DNA from: Streptococcus oralis | GTDB taxonomy: Bacteria; Bacillota; Bacilli; Lactobacillales; Streptococcaceae | NCBI RefSeq assembly: GCF_021497885.1 | Contig: NZ_CP046523.1 | Location: 1,283,501 to 1,347,500 of the forward strand | Reading direction: 5' to 3' | DNA: 64,000 nt | Shown: piece after piece, positions 26,508 through 37,974 of the stretch | Position numbering within the stretch: the stretch's first letter is position 1 | Layout: the number at the start of each line of letters is the position of its first letter | Program-made: the position numbers and the translations under genes | The notes under the pieces: generated by a model | What the model saw: only the letters and a program-made list of their open reading frames with translations | Databases searched by the model: none | Told to the model about the DNA's origin: nothing

Positions 26508-28544
26508 TTATTTAGTATTAATTTGGTTAAAACGTGCAAGTTTAGCGGCTTTCTTGGTTAATTGCGACAAGATAGCCAAGCGATTTTGTCGGACAGTCTG
26601 ATCTTCGGCCATTACCATGGTATTTTCAAAGAAAGCATCAATAATTGGGCTAAGTGCAAAGAGTTGTTCTAATTGCTGACTTGCAGTACCTGATAAAACA
26701 AGTGATTCTACTGCTTCCGCCAAGGCTTTCTCTTCTTCATTCTCAAAGAGAGCAGGATTAACAGTATCAGTTCCTTCGGCTTTTTCAGCCAAGTTGAAAG
26801 CACGTGAGAGGGATTCAACAGATGGTTTGAAGTCTTCTTTCTTGCTTGCTTCGACAAGAGAACTTGCTGTTTCTAGCATATCCGCCACAACAAAGTTTGA
26901 ACCTGCGAGAACTGCTTCCTTAATGTCTTTTGGAGTAGAACCCATCATCTTATCAACACGAGCCTTGATAAAGTCCATGACTTCTGCTTTATTTTCATAA
27001 GTCAAGCTGTCAAATTTCAAAGTATAAAGGCTATCAATCAACTCATCCATAGCAATGTGCCAACCAAAAGCATCCAAGATACGAACTACACCTTGAGTCG
27101 CACGGCGAAGGGCATAAGGGTCATTAGAACCTGAAGGAATCAAGCCTACTGTGAAGAAACTCAAAATCGTATCCAATTTGTCTGCAATGGCTAGAATGGC
27201 TCCAACCTTGCTCTCTGGAAGTTCTCCTTCGGCTGATGTAGGCAAATAGTGTTCACGAATGGCAGCCGCAACTGCTGGAGTTTCCCCAGCAAGAAGGGCA
27301 TATTTCTCACCCATAATACCTTGGAGTTCATCAAACTCACCAACCATACCTGTCAACAAGTCAAACTTGTAAATGGCTGCTGCACGAGCTAGGTCAACTG
27401 TTTCATCCACTGACAAACCAGCTTTTTCTGCCAAGAGAATGGCAAGCTGCCCCGTACGAATCATGTGTTCACGAAGGGAACCAATCTTTTCGTGGAAGGT
27501 CACATGGTTCAATTTTTCAACAAGATCTGAAATGACCAATTTTTGGTCTTCACGCCAGAAGAATTCACCGTCTTCCAAGCGGGCAACTAGGACTTTTTCA
27601 TTCCCCTTGATGACATTTTCCAAATACTCTGCGTTTCCGTTACGGACTGAAATGAAGTTTGGCAAGAGCTTGCCATCTTGATCACGAACAACGAAGTAAC
27701 GTTGGTGTTCTTTCATCGAAGTCACCAAAACTTCTTCTGGAACTTCAAGGTATTTGGCATCAAAACTTCCCATAAAGGCAGTTGGGTATTCAACCAAGTT
27801 CAAGACTTCGTTCAGCAAGTCGGCATCAATTTCGATACGTACGCCATGTTCAGCTTCGATTGCTTTGATTTGGTCAACAATCATTTGCTCACGTTCACGA
27901 GGATCTGCGATTACAAACTGCTTACGAAGGTCTTCTTCGTAGCTCAATGCTGACTGAATCTTGGTTTCTTGTCCCAGGAAACGATGGCCACGGCTTACAC
28001 GACCGCCCTTGATATCAAGGAAATCCAAATCAAACTCTTCTTCATCTAAAAGAACAGTCAAAGTGTGAACAGGACGGATATATTCAAAAGTATTGTTAGC
28101 CCAGTGCATGCTAACAGGGAAAGTCAATGACTTTAAGACATCTACTACACCAGGAACGATAGATTCAACTGGTTGCCCCACTTCTTCCTTGGTAACATAG
28201 ACATATTCTTCACCCTTGATTTCACGGAATTCAATATCTTCAACCGTCAAGCCTTTTCCACGGACAAATCCTTGAGCTGCTTTGGTGAAGTTTCCATCGC
28301 TATCCAAGGCAATTTTCTTTGCTGGACCCTTGAAATCTTCTGTCAAATCAGACTGTTTGTCTGCAAGACCAGTCACACGAACAGCCAAACGACGTGGTGT
28401 TGAGAAGGTTTGAATGGCTTCAAAAGACAGGCGGTTTTCCTTGAGGAAGGCTGCCATTTTTTCACCTAGTTGTTTTTCACTAGGAGTTACTACGTAGGCT
28501 GGTAACTCTTCAAGACCGAGTTCTACTAATAAGTTTTTTGTCAT
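26508..28544 (-). CDS. glyS: Glycyl-tRNA synthetase beta subunit
   Basis: 678 aa. Beta chain of the bacterial alpha2beta2 glycyl-tRNA synthetase; binds tRNA-Gly and contains an HD-like domain. N-terminal [15 protein letters not shown], central [11 protein letters not shown] and [14 protein letters not shown] are family blocks, and the C-terminal anticodon-binding helical region is complete. Start follows AAAGGAAAAAAC. It is separated from glyQ by a 261-bp hairpin-rich spacer. Confidence 0.96.
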   Translation of the reverse strand: MTKNLLVELGLEELPAYVVTPSEKQLGEKMAAFLKENRLSFEAIQTFSTPRRLAVRVTGLADKQSDLTEDFKGPAKKIALDSDGNFTKAAQGFVRGKGLTVEDIEFREIKGEEYVYVTKEEVGQPVESIVPGVVDVLKSLTFPVSMHWANNTFEYIRPVHTLTVLLDEEEFDLDFLDIKGGRVSRGHRFLGQETKIQSALSYEEDLRKQFVIADPREREQMIVDQIKAIEAEHGVRIEIDADLLNEVLNLVEYPTAFMGSFDAKYLEVPEEVLVTSMKEHQRYFVVRDQDGKLLPNFISVRNGNAEYLENVIKGNEKVLVARLEDGEFFWREDQKLVISDLVEKLNHVTFHEKIGSLREHMIRTGQLAILLAEKAGLSVDETVDLARAAAIYKFDLLTGMVGEFDELQGIMGEKYALLAGETPAVAAAIREHYLPTSAEGELPESKVGAILAIADKLDTILSFFTVGLIPSGSNDPYALRRATQGVVRILDAFGWHIAMDELIDSLYTLKFDSLTYENKAEVMDFIKARVDKMMGSTPKDIKEAVLAGSNFVVADMLETASSLVEASKKEDFKPSVESLSRAFNLAEKAEGTDTVNPALFENEEEKALAEAVESLVLSGTASQQLEQLFALSPIIDAFFENTMVMAEDQTVRQNRLAILSQLTKKAAKLARFNQINTK

Positions 28545-28620
28545 GTTTTTTCCTTTACATTTTCTTCAATCTTTTTTGATATGCACCTTAGGTACTGGGG
28601 ACGTCGCTAACTAACTTTTG

Positions 28621-28791
28621 TGAGTCTGTAAGGAAATCTTATACCAAATAAACTAAGATTTCCAACAGTCTCATCAAAGTGGATTTAGCTGACTGATTTT
28701 TGAACCCAAGGTTTCAAAAATCCCCACACAACAGTACGGCGGCGCCATATCCCTCTAGCAAGTCTTCGACTTGCCTCTAACGATTTTAGAG
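28621..28791. repeat. Hairpin-rich spacer between glyQ and glyS
   Basis: Within the 261-bp gap lie four inverted repeats: 28621-28673 (20-21-nt arms, few mismatches, around TGAGTCTGT...ACAGTCTCA), 28695-28722 (10-bp arms GATTTTTGAA), 28758-28774 (7-bp arms GCAAGTC) and 28775-28791 (CTCTAA). No open reading frame and no T tract at any stem. I do not recognise a named repeat family. Confidence 0.6.
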
Positions 28792-28805
28792 CACAGTATT
28801 ACTTA

Positions 28806-29723
28806 CTATTCTGCGTCTTCTGCTAAGAGTTTAGCTCGTGTTGCTTCATCCAAAAGTGGATAGCCTAGGCGTTTGCGTTCTGCGACAAAGGTCTTAGCTA
28901 CGATACGGGCCAAGTTACGGATACGAGCGATATAGCCAGCGCGCTCTGTTACGGATACGGCACCACGCGCGTCAAGTAGGTTAAAGGTATGTGAACATTT
29001 GAGAACATAGTCATAGGCAGGGTGAACCAAGCCTTCTTTTAATGCACGACCAGCTTCTTTTTCAAACTTATCAAAGTTTTCAAGCAACATTTCTTGGTCT
29101 GAAATTTCAAATGAATATTTTGAATGCTCGTACTCAGGCTGGATGAAAATTTCTCCATATTTTACGCCATCGGCCCACTCGATATCATAAACAGAGTCCA
29201 CTTCTTGAATGTAAGAAGCCAAACGTTCCAAACCATAGGTAACTTCCGCAGTCACAGGGCCAGTTGCCAATCCACCAACTTGTTGGAAATAAGTGAACTG
29301 AGTGATTTCCATCCCATCAAGCCAAACTTCCCATCCAAGACCAGCTGAACCAGTAGAAGGGTTTTCCCAGTTGTCCTCAACGAAACGAATATCGTGTTCC
29401 AAAGGGTTGATTCCCAATTTTTCTAAAGACTCAAGGTACAGTTCTTGGATATTTGATGGAGAAGGCTTCATGACCACTTGGAATTGGTGGTGTTGGTAAA
29501 GACGGTTAGGGTTTTCTCCGTAACGACCGTCAGCAGGACGACGTGATGGCTCTACATAAGCCGCATTCCATGGCTCAGGCCCAATAGCACGAAGGAAAGT
29601 GTAAGGGCTCATTGTCCCCGCACCTTTTTCATTATCATAAGCCTGCATGAGCATACAACCTTGGTCATTCCAAAACTGTTGCAAAGTAAGGATGATTTCC
29701 TGGAAAGTCAATTTTTTAGACAT
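28806..29723 (-). CDS. glyQ: Glycyl-tRNA synthetase alpha subunit
   Basis: 305 aa catalytic alpha chain, class II synthetase core. Visible: [19 protein letters not shown] at the start, [20 protein letters not shown] (motif 2 region) and [20 protein letters not shown]. Starts after AAAGGAG. The glycine T-box controlling it lies not directly upstream but beyond a GFA-like gene, and the spacer in between carries a second copy of its start region. Confidence 0.97.
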   Translation of the reverse strand: MSKKLTFQEIILTLQQFWNDQGCMLMQAYDNEKGAGTMSPYTFLRAIGPEPWNAAYVEPSRRPADGRYGENPNRLYQHHQFQVVMKPSPSNIQELYLESLEKLGINPLEHDIRFVEDNWENPSTGSAGLGWEVWLDGMEITQFTYFQQVGGLATGPVTAEVTYGLERLASYIQEVDSVYDIEWADGVKYGEIFIQPEYEHSKYSFEISDQEMLLENFDKFEKEAGRALKEGLVHPAYDYVLKCSHTFNLLDARGAVSVTERAGYIARIRNLARIVAKTFVAERKRLGYPLLDEATRAKLLAEDAE

Positions 29724-29818
29724 TATTTACTCCTTTTTTTATAAATTACTTGCGACACGAGTCTGCCTCGTCGATTATCCGAGGCAAGACGAGTTAGTAC
29801 TGCGTCTAGCTCAGCACC

Positions 29819-29896
29819 CTAGTGCTGAACGTGGGGCAGCCCGACTGTAAGGAGGTCTCTGCCACTGACGCAGTGAAATGTTAATTTCTTAGACAT
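29819..29896 (-). pseudogene. 25-codon remnant duplicating the glyQ start
   Basis: AAAGGAGTAAA[C]AATGTCTAA[G]AAATT repeats the glyQ ribosome site and first codons (29733 down to about 29705) with a few mismatches. It opens with MSKKLTF, as glyQ does, then diverges and stops at TAG after 25 codons. Between the two copies is about 150 bp with small hairpins (CAGCAC CCTA GTGCTG; TGCCTCG...CGAGGCA; ACTGCGTC...GACGCAGT). It could still be translated as a 25-aa peptide, but I take it as debris of an insertion or duplication. Confidence 0.6.
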
Positions 29897-29931
29897 TGTT
29901 TACTCCTTTAGTTTATATTATCTTTTTAAAT

Positions 29932-30303
29932 TTATTTATCAAGCAACCAAGAAAAAGCTAGATCCTGAAAAATATGACGTTTAGGAACAGTTTGTAAATT
30001 CTGATTGCATTCATCTACTGTACCCAATTTCAAAGCACAAACTTCTGGTACATCTTCTTGAATAGTGAAAATTTGACTGTGACAGTTCTGGCAGTAATAG
30101 CGTTGTTTCCCTGGAGATGAACTATAAGTAACTAAATTCTTTTCTCCATACAATACTAAATTTTTGCTGCTAACTTTGGCATTCACTGTATAAGCAGATG
30201 CAGTTGCTTTCCGACAGAATGAGCAATGACAAAAAACTAATTCCGACAATTCCTCATCTAAAGTGTAGGTGACTGCTTTACATAAACAAGATCCTTTAAG
30301 CAT
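29932..30303 (-). CDS. GFA-domain zinc protein (glutathione-dependent formaldehyde-activating-like)
   Basis: 123 aa. Two zinc sites of the GFA fold are readable: C6-x-C8 with C71-x-x-C74 (structural) and C25-x-C27-x-x-C30 (HCSFCRK). Short for the family but complete. Members are named for S-(hydroxymethyl)glutathione formation, yet most have unknown substrates. It sits between the glycine T-box and glyQ, so its expression should follow glycyl-tRNA charging. Start after AAAGGAGCATA. Confidence 0.85.
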   Translation of the reverse strand: MLKGSCLCKAVTYTLDEELSELVFCHCSFCRKATASAYTVNAKVSSKNLVLYGEKNLVTYSSSPGKQRYYCQNCHSQIFTIQEDVPEVCALKLGTVDECNQNLQTVPKRHIFQDLAFSWLLDK

Positions 30304-30334
30304 TATGCTCCTTTCTACTTAGGTATTAGACGAA

Positions 30335-30522
30335 ATTCAAAAAGAACCGAATTTCAACACCCAAGTCTTGCGACTAGGGGCGTCAGAAACGCGGTTCCAC
30401 CCTATTTTATTACTTCATTGTTTTTTAAAATACGACAGAAAGCGCCAGTTTCTTACCTTGTCCTACTTGGCTCCCACTATCCCAAGCTCGCTTGAAGAAC
30501 GCCATAAGACTTTCTTTCTTGT
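30335..30522 (-). ncRNA. Glycine T-box leader
   Basis: The minus strand has the T-box core AGGGTGGAACCGCG at 30390-30403. A stem I base pairs AGAAAG near the 5' end with CTTTCT at 30437-30442. The specifier GGC (Gly) at 30444-30446 sits just 5' of that closing strand, as in the compact glyQS class lacking stem II. Downstream, GACGCCCCTAGTC-GCAA-GACTTGGGTGT and a GAAATTC/GAATTTC hairpin can form the terminator part. Uncharged tRNA-Gly would allow read-through into the GFA-like gene, glyQ and glyS. Confidence 0.85.
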
Positions 30523-30527
30523 TGATT

Positions 30528-30556
30528 ATTATATCAGAAAGAGAGAAAATTTACAA
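30528..30556 (-). promoter_or_regulatory. Promoter of the T-box operon
   Basis: Minus strand TTGTAA (30551-30556), 17-nt spacer ending TGA, TATAAT (30528-30533). Confidence 0.8.
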
Positions 30557-30572
30557 TTCTTTTTCTTACTTT

Positions 30573-31415
30573 CTAAAAATCCATCTCATCCACACGAGGT
30601 GCGCCAGAAGTCACTGAAATCGTCTTTAAGATCTCTCGCTCTTCTTTGCTGAGTTCAATCCCAAAACAGTCAAGATTGCTCTGGATGCGAGAGGCTGTTA
30701 CTGACTTGGGTAACGGTAAAAACTCTTCTGCCAAACTCCAAGCCAAGGCAATTTGAGCCACTGATTTCCCATGCTTAGTAGCAATTTCTTGGACTTCCTT
30801 CTGTTCAAACAACTCTCCTTGCCCAAATGGTCCCCAAGCCTCTAAGAGAATTCCTTTCTCTCTACAGTAGTCAACCACTTCCTCTTGATAAACTCCTGGT
30901 GCCAAACGTACCTGATTGACCGCTGGAATAATTCTTGCTGTCTCAAGCAAGGCATCCAAATGATGAGGAAGGAAATTACTAACGCCGATAGCACGAATCT
31001 TGCCTTCTTTGTAAAGGTCCTCCATCGCTCTCCAGACTTCAGCATTACGAGTTTTCCATTCGTCGTTTTTTCTTAATGGTTTTGGATTTGGCCAATGGAT
31101 AAGGTACAAGTCTAGATAATCCAATCTCAGTTTTTCCATTGATTCCTCAAAAGCTTGGCGAGCTTCTTCGTAGCTGTGATTGGTATTCCAAAGTTTGGTC
31201 GTTACAAAGATTTCTTGGCGTGGAATACCGCTATCTCGTATAGCACAGCCAACGCTCTCCTCATTTTGATAGATAGCCGCAGTATCGATATGTCGATAGC
31301 CAGCTTTTAATGCTTCTAAAACGGCTTGGTAGGCTACCTCTCCATTTTCAGCTTTCCATGTTCCAAATCCTAGAACAGGAATTGAAATTCCATTATTAAG
31401 GGTGTAAGATTTCAT
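30573..31415 (-). CDS. Aldo/keto reductase
   Basis: 280 aa NAD(P)H-dependent carbonyl reductase. Catalytic tetrad: D44 and Y49 in HIDTAAIYQNEESVG, K74 in TTKLWNTNH, and the His in LYLIHWPNP. NADP-binding is by LPKSVTASRIQSN. Family includes 2,5-diketogluconate and methylglyoxal reductases; the natural substrate is not predictable. Start after AGAAAGGTAAAACG. Confidence 0.92.
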   Translation of the reverse strand: MKSYTLNNGISIPVLGFGTWKAENGEVAYQAVLEALKAGYRHIDTAAIYQNEESVGCAIRDSGIPRQEIFVTTKLWNTNHSYEEARQAFEESMEKLRLDYLDLYLIHWPNPKPLRKNDEWKTRNAEVWRAMEDLYKEGKIRAIGVSNFLPHHLDALLETARIIPAVNQVRLAPGVYQEEVVDYCREKGILLEAWGPFGQGELFEQKEVQEIATKHGKSVAQIALAWSLAEEFLPLPKSVTASRIQSNLDCFGIELSKEEREILKTISVTSGAPRVDEMDF

Positions 31416-31496
31416 CGTTTTACCTTTCTATGTGAAGAAAATCTAAAGAAACAAAATCCTGATTATCAGAACACTTGCCCCTTTAGATTTTAACAA

Positions 31497-32888
31497 TTAT
31501 TGATCACGATCGTAATAGATCTCGTGAGCTTTCAAGCGAGAATTGAGCAATTCCGGAATAGTCACAAATGTATAACCTTGCTCTTTCAGATATTCTATAA
31601 TCTTTGGAAGAGCATTAACTGTAGCGCCATGAATATCATGCATAAGAACAATCGATCCATTACGAACTTGATGCTGAATCTCTGTTAAAATAGCAGTTTC
31701 ATTCTTGCTCTTCCAGTCCAAACTATCTACATTCCACATGATAAAACTCAAATCCAGACTATTACGAATATCATCTGTAATCGCTCCGTAAGGAGGTCGC
31801 ATAAGTTTAGAACTCGAACCTAAAACTTTGGTCAAGGAATCTTCTGTATCCGTGATTTGTTTTTTAGCATCTTCCAGAGACAATTTGGAAAGAACGGGAT
31901 GATCCCAGCTATGGTTTCCTACAACATGGCCTTCCGATTTCATTCGTTTCAGAAGTTCTTCATTACCCGAGATGTTTTTACCAAGTACAAAAAAGGTTGC
32001 CTTTACACCATACTTAGCCAAGGTATCCAAAGCCTGAGTAGTTGTAGATGGATTTGGACCATCATCAAAAGTCAAGGCTACAACTTTTTTATTTTTCTGA
32101 GCAAAGTAAGCTTGGTAAAGTTCAGCATCTTTCTCAAGCAGATAGGATGACTCAATAACATCAAAGAAACTGGATATTGGTAAAGCAATTTCCTCCAGAG
32201 CCTCTCCTGAGTTCGCTGGATAAAGGATGAGTTGGCTATCTTTATAGTCAAAGCTCCAAGACGTCAATTCTTGGTCTGTGAAGTTTTTTAGAACCTGATC
32301 CATTTTTGTCTGGTCAAGTTTCTTATCTTCTAGAGTTGATTTGATTTGACTCAGCAAGAGTTCCTTGGCCTTGCTTGCATCTTTGAAAAGTTTACTCAGA
32401 TCAAAAATTTTCCCATCTTCAGTCAAGAAAACTTTTCCTAAAGAAGTCTTTTCTTTTTCCTCCACTTTTGAAGCAGACAAATCGTAAACTTGCTTACTAA
32501 TATTACGAGCCACAACTCCCTTTAAAACAGGATCCAACTGCTCCGTATAATAAAAAACCAAATCTTCTTTATCTTCCAGCTTTTCCTTAATATCCTGGTT
32601 GATTTTTTCTCTAACAGATGCAATGACTTCTTCTCCTTGAAGAGGGTAGTAGACAATCACTTCGGCTTGACCTTTTCGGAAATGGTCTTTCTGACTACCT
32701 GCGTTGAATTGTTGATCTTTTTCACTTTTTAGCGCTTCAATTTTTTGTTCATAAGATTGCTTTTGTAGAACCTTGTGACCAATGACACCACCTAGGCAGA
32801 TCATAGCAAGACTTAAAATACCTACTAAAACCAGTAATACATTTCTCTTTTTATCGTGGGAAACACGCTTCTCTCTATTTTTCTTCAT
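31497..32888 (-). CDS. pgdA: Peptidoglycan N-acetylglucosamine deacetylase
   Basis: 463 aa. Removes the acetyl group from wall GlcNAc, which protects against lysozyme. One membrane anchor (about residues 16-38), an intermediate extracellular domain (DUF3298-like, about 60-260), then the NodB deacetylase domain. Catalytic D275 and metal ligand D276 are in [10 protein letters not shown]326 and H330 in GNHSWDHP, and the C-terminal His in IVLMHDIHG. Numbers and length match the characterised pneumococcal PgdA. The ATG lies 6 nt after the -10, so the message is probably leaderless. Confidence 0.96.
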   Translation of the reverse strand: MKKNREKRVSHDKKRNVLLVLVGILSLAMICLGGVIGHKVLQKQSYEQKIEALKSEKDQQFNAGSQKDHFRKGQAEVIVYYPLQGEEVIASVREKINQDIKEKLEDKEDLVFYYTEQLDPVLKGVVARNISKQVYDLSASKVEEKEKTSLGKVFLTEDGKIFDLSKLFKDASKAKELLLSQIKSTLEDKKLDQTKMDQVLKNFTDQELTSWSFDYKDSQLILYPANSGEALEEIALPISSFFDVIESSYLLEKDAELYQAYFAQKNKKVVALTFDDGPNPSTTTQALDTLAKYGVKATFFVLGKNISGNEELLKRMKSEGHVVGNHSWDHPVLSKLSLEDAKKQITDTEDSLTKVLGSSSKLMRPPYGAITDDIRNSLDLSFIMWNVDSLDWKSKNETAILTEIQHQVRNGSIVLMHDIHGATVNALPKIIEYLKEQGYTFVTIPELLNSRLKAHEIYYDRDQ

Positions 32889-32894
32889 ACCTCC

Positions 32895-32923
32895 ATCATA
32901 TCAAATCAGAACTATAATTTCAA
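32895..32923 (-). promoter_or_regulatory. pgdA promoter, placed for a leaderless mRNA
   Basis: Minus strand TTGAAA (32918-32923), 17-nt spacer ending TGA, TATGAT (32895-32900), then GGAGGT and the ATG. The GGAGG is 1 nt from the ATG, too near for a Shine-Dalgarno, and lies upstream of the predicted start. Confidence 0.75.
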
Positions 32924-32962
32924 TGATAAATCGATATTCTTCTATTTTTGAAAGAAATAATA

Positions 32963-32987
32963 AAAAGCCTAGATGATCTAAGCTTTT
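32963..32987 (-). terminator. ezrA terminator
   Basis: Minus strand AAAAGCTTAGA, loop, TCTAGGCTTTT, followed by TATTATTT. Separates ezrA from pgdA. Confidence 0.65.
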
Positions 32988-32993
32988 CAGGTA

Positions 32994-34721
32994 TTAGAAG
33001 CGAATCGCTTCACGTGTTTTTTCATAAGAAGAAACAAAGCGATTTGTGACTCCTGGTTCTGCAACTTCCAAGGCCTGAGAAATCTTCTCAAATGATGCCT
33101 TGTAGTCAAATTCTTTTTCAAAAATTTCAAGTGCTTCATTGAAAGCTTGCTGGATACGCTCATCAAATGAACGGTAACGGTTTGAATACTGCAAGAGTTG
33201 CTCCGTCAAGGTCGCGTATTGAACAATATTGTAGGTTTCTGTTTCAAGAGCCTCCATGTCATGGGTCGCAATTTCAAGAATTCGTTTAACTGATTCAATA
33301 TTAACTTGTGCTTGTTCTAACTCTGCCATCAGATCTTCTGTGTTATGGCTTGCAGTAAAGAAAAGTTTCAAGAAACTTTGAGGAATACCCGGTAAGTTTC
33401 TCTTTTCCATGTAGCGTTTGATAGTATGCAAGCGATTCACATAGACATTGGCTTTCTGACGAGCATTGATGTCGTCTTTTTCGATTTGAGCTAGGCGTTC
33501 ACTAACAGAAACTTGTTCGTCTTCAATGTCTTTTAGATTACTTTGAAGTGAATTAAGCTGCTCCTCTAAAACAGAGTAGGCTTGAGTAGGTTCTGTCTGA
33601 TCTTCAGTTGCCTCTGTGATCGCTGTATCAAGCCCTGACAATTCAGCTTGAAGACGGCGGACATGGTTCCCATCACTTTCTGGGAGAAGATAAGTTTTAT
33701 TCAAGCGTTCAAGGTCTTGAACCAAAACCTGATTATTTTCTTTCAAGTGATTGAGGTAGGTTGGCAGCGTTGAAAGGAGACTTTCAACGACCTTTTGGGC
33801 AGCTATTTCACGCGTGAAGATATCGTAGAGCGCATTAATCTCTTCTTGGATTTGTGTATTTTCATACTCTGCATTATCCAATTCCAACTGACGGATATTT
33901 TCTTGATTATTTTTCAAGGATTCATGTAAAAGTTGGAAGCGTGACTCGATGTCCGTTTCAGTGAAGTGATAATTAGCATCCAAGAGTTTACGGTAGCCTT
34001 CCTCCAAATCTTCCAATTGTTCTGGAAGTTCTGTTGACAAAGTCTTCACGAGAGATGGAACACGATCAACGATATGTGTCAAAGCGAGAATATGATTTTC
34101 AGTTGAATCAAGAATTGCTGCAGCTTCAACTGGGTCACCTGAAGAGTTCAAGGTTACAAATTGAGAAAACTCTGACTGGATATTTTCCAATTGTTTCTCA
34201 ATTTCAGGAAGGGCTTTACCATACTGTTCCGAATTTTCTGCTACGGTATGTTGCAGATTTTCAAATAAGTCCAAAGCATGCAAAACACGTCCACTATTCT
34301 TAGACTCTTGTTTTTCAAGCTCTGAAAGCGCATTGCGAATCGCCGCAATGTCTTCTTCAATTAAATCAATTTGACTTTCGATTTGATCGATTTGGTGAGT
34401 CGCTTTGAAAAAGCGAAAAGAATTATTGTAGCCTTCAGCCTCAAACAGGTTGTTTTCAATATCAGCAAATGAGTTAAGGGATAAATCAACCCATTTTTGA
34501 TTCCATTCACGAAAGGTTACCTGACTTTGACCAATCAAATGCATGTTTTTAACCGCTTCAACCTCATCATTTACAGGAAGGTTGTAGAGTTCTTCTTTTC
34601 TTTCTTCGAGGGCCGTCAATCTACTTACATTACGCTTACGTAGGAAGATTGCCGCTACATAAGCTAGAATCAAAATGACTGCAATCGCAACCATTAGATA
34701 AATTAGTTGTCCATTAGACAT
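32994..34721 (-). CDS. ezrA: Septation ring formation regulator EzrA
   Basis: 575 aa. A single N-terminal membrane helix (about residues 5-26) followed by spectrin-like coiled-coil bundles to the end, rich in E/Q/L heptads. Binds FtsZ and links the ring to cell-wall synthesis. N-out/C-in topology as in other EzrA. Length normal. Downstream of gyrB, with its own ribosome site AAAGGAG. Confidence 0.95.
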   Translation of the reverse strand: MSNGQLIYLMVAIAVILILAYVAAIFLRKRNVSRLTALEERKEELYNLPVNDEVEAVKNMHLIGQSQVTFREWNQKWVDLSLNSFADIENNLFEAEGYNNSFRFFKATHQIDQIESQIDLIEEDIAAIRNALSELEKQESKNSGRVLHALDLFENLQHTVAENSEQYGKALPEIEKQLENIQSEFSQFVTLNSSGDPVEAAAILDSTENHILALTHIVDRVPSLVKTLSTELPEQLEDLEEGYRKLLDANYHFTETDIESRFQLLHESLKNNQENIRQLELDNAEYENTQIQEEINALYDIFTREIAAQKVVESLLSTLPTYLNHLKENNQVLVQDLERLNKTYLLPESDGNHVRRLQAELSGLDTAITEATEDQTEPTQAYSVLEEQLNSLQSNLKDIEDEQVSVSERLAQIEKDDINARQKANVYVNRLHTIKRYMEKRNLPGIPQSFLKLFFTASHNTEDLMAELEQAQVNIESVKRILEIATHDMEALETETYNIVQYATLTEQLLQYSNRYRSFDERIQQAFNEALEIFEKEFDYKASFEKISQALEVAEPGVTNRFVSSYEKTREAIRF

Positions 34722-34801
34722 ATCAAACTCCTTTTATACTAGAAACAATCGTATTGATTATATCATATTTTTTAGGTCATGGGAACTATTTCCCACATTT
34801 T

Positions 34802-37325
<2,524 letters not shown>

Positions 37326-37332
37326 ACCCTTC

Positions 37333-37341
37333 ATTATACCA
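37333..37341 (-). promoter_or_regulatory. Extended -10 promoter for the HAD-gyrB unit
   Basis: Minus strand TGG-TATAAT (hexamer 37333-37338), then GAAGGGT and the ATG at 37325. Start site 6-8 nt after the hexamer would make the mRNA leaderless. No clear -35. Confidence 0.65.
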
Positions 37342-37386
37342 TTTTTTTATGAAAAAAGCGATGATTTCCTAGATTTTTCCAAGTAA

Positions 37387-37411
37387 AAAACGAGAGTTTA
37401 ACCCTCGTTTT
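37387..37411 (-). terminator. Terminator of the DJ-1 family gene
   Basis: Minus strand AAAACGAG, loop GGTTAAACT, CTCGTTTT, then TTACTTGG. Overlaps the stop codon at 37410. Confidence 0.75.
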
Positions 37412-37964
37412 ACTGTTGATTTTCAAAGACATCTCGATAGAGCATACCGACTCGTAAACTTTCGGCATCTCCTCCCAACTGCTCTACCAACTCATAGGCA
37501 AAGGCAAGTGCGGTTGACGGTCCTCGGCTAGTTGTTAGATTGCCATCCACAACCACTGTTTGCTTTTGATAAATTCCATCACTGATGTTCTCCTGAACAC
37601 CGTCATAACAGGTGAAGTGCTTGTCTTTCAGGACACCTGCTTGATGAAGAGCGATTGGGGCTGCACAGATGGCAGCAATTTTCTTTCCTGCTCGATTAAA
37701 GGCTTTAATCTCAGAAATGAGGGCTGGATTATCCCGTAGGTGAGCTGAGCCTGGCATGCCACCTGGAAGAACTACCAAGTCATAGTCAGACAAATCACCA
37801 TCAAAGATACGGTCGGCTTTTACCTGAATGCCATGTGATCCTGTCACCTGCTCTTCAAATCCTACCATATCACATGAAATGTTTGCTCGACGTAAGACAT
37901 CAACTACTGTCAAGGCTTCGATTTCTTCAAAACCCTGGGCTAAAATAACTGCTACTTTTGCCAT
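37410..37964 (-). CDS. DJ-1/PfpI (ThiJ) family protein
   Basis: 184 aa. Nucleophile elbow AAICAAPIAL with the conserved cysteine near residue 104, the early Glu in AQGFEEIEA, and VLPGGMPGSAHL. This arrangement fits YajL/DJ-1-type proteins proposed to repair glyoxal damage or act as chaperones under oxidative stress; the older 'thiazole biosynthesis' label is not supported. Starts after AAGGAGG, 10 bp from the rodA stop. Confidence 0.88.
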   Translation of the reverse strand: MAKVAVILAQGFEEIEALTVVDVLRRANISCDMVGFEEQVTGSHGIQVKADRIFDGDLSDYDLVVLPGGMPGSAHLRDNPALISEIKAFNRAGKKIAAICAAPIALHQAGVLKDKHFTCYDGVQENISDGIYQKQTVVVDGNLTTSRGPSTALAFAYELVEQLGGDAESLRVGMLYRDVFENQQ

Positions 37965-37974
37965 AGTGGCCTCC

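Noticed and set aside
31438..31494. Long-loop inverted repeat (AAAATCTAAAG ... CTTTAGATTTT) between pgdA and the aldo/keto reductase gene
   Set aside because: The loop is about 35 nt and no T tract follows on the minus strand, so I do not call it a terminator.
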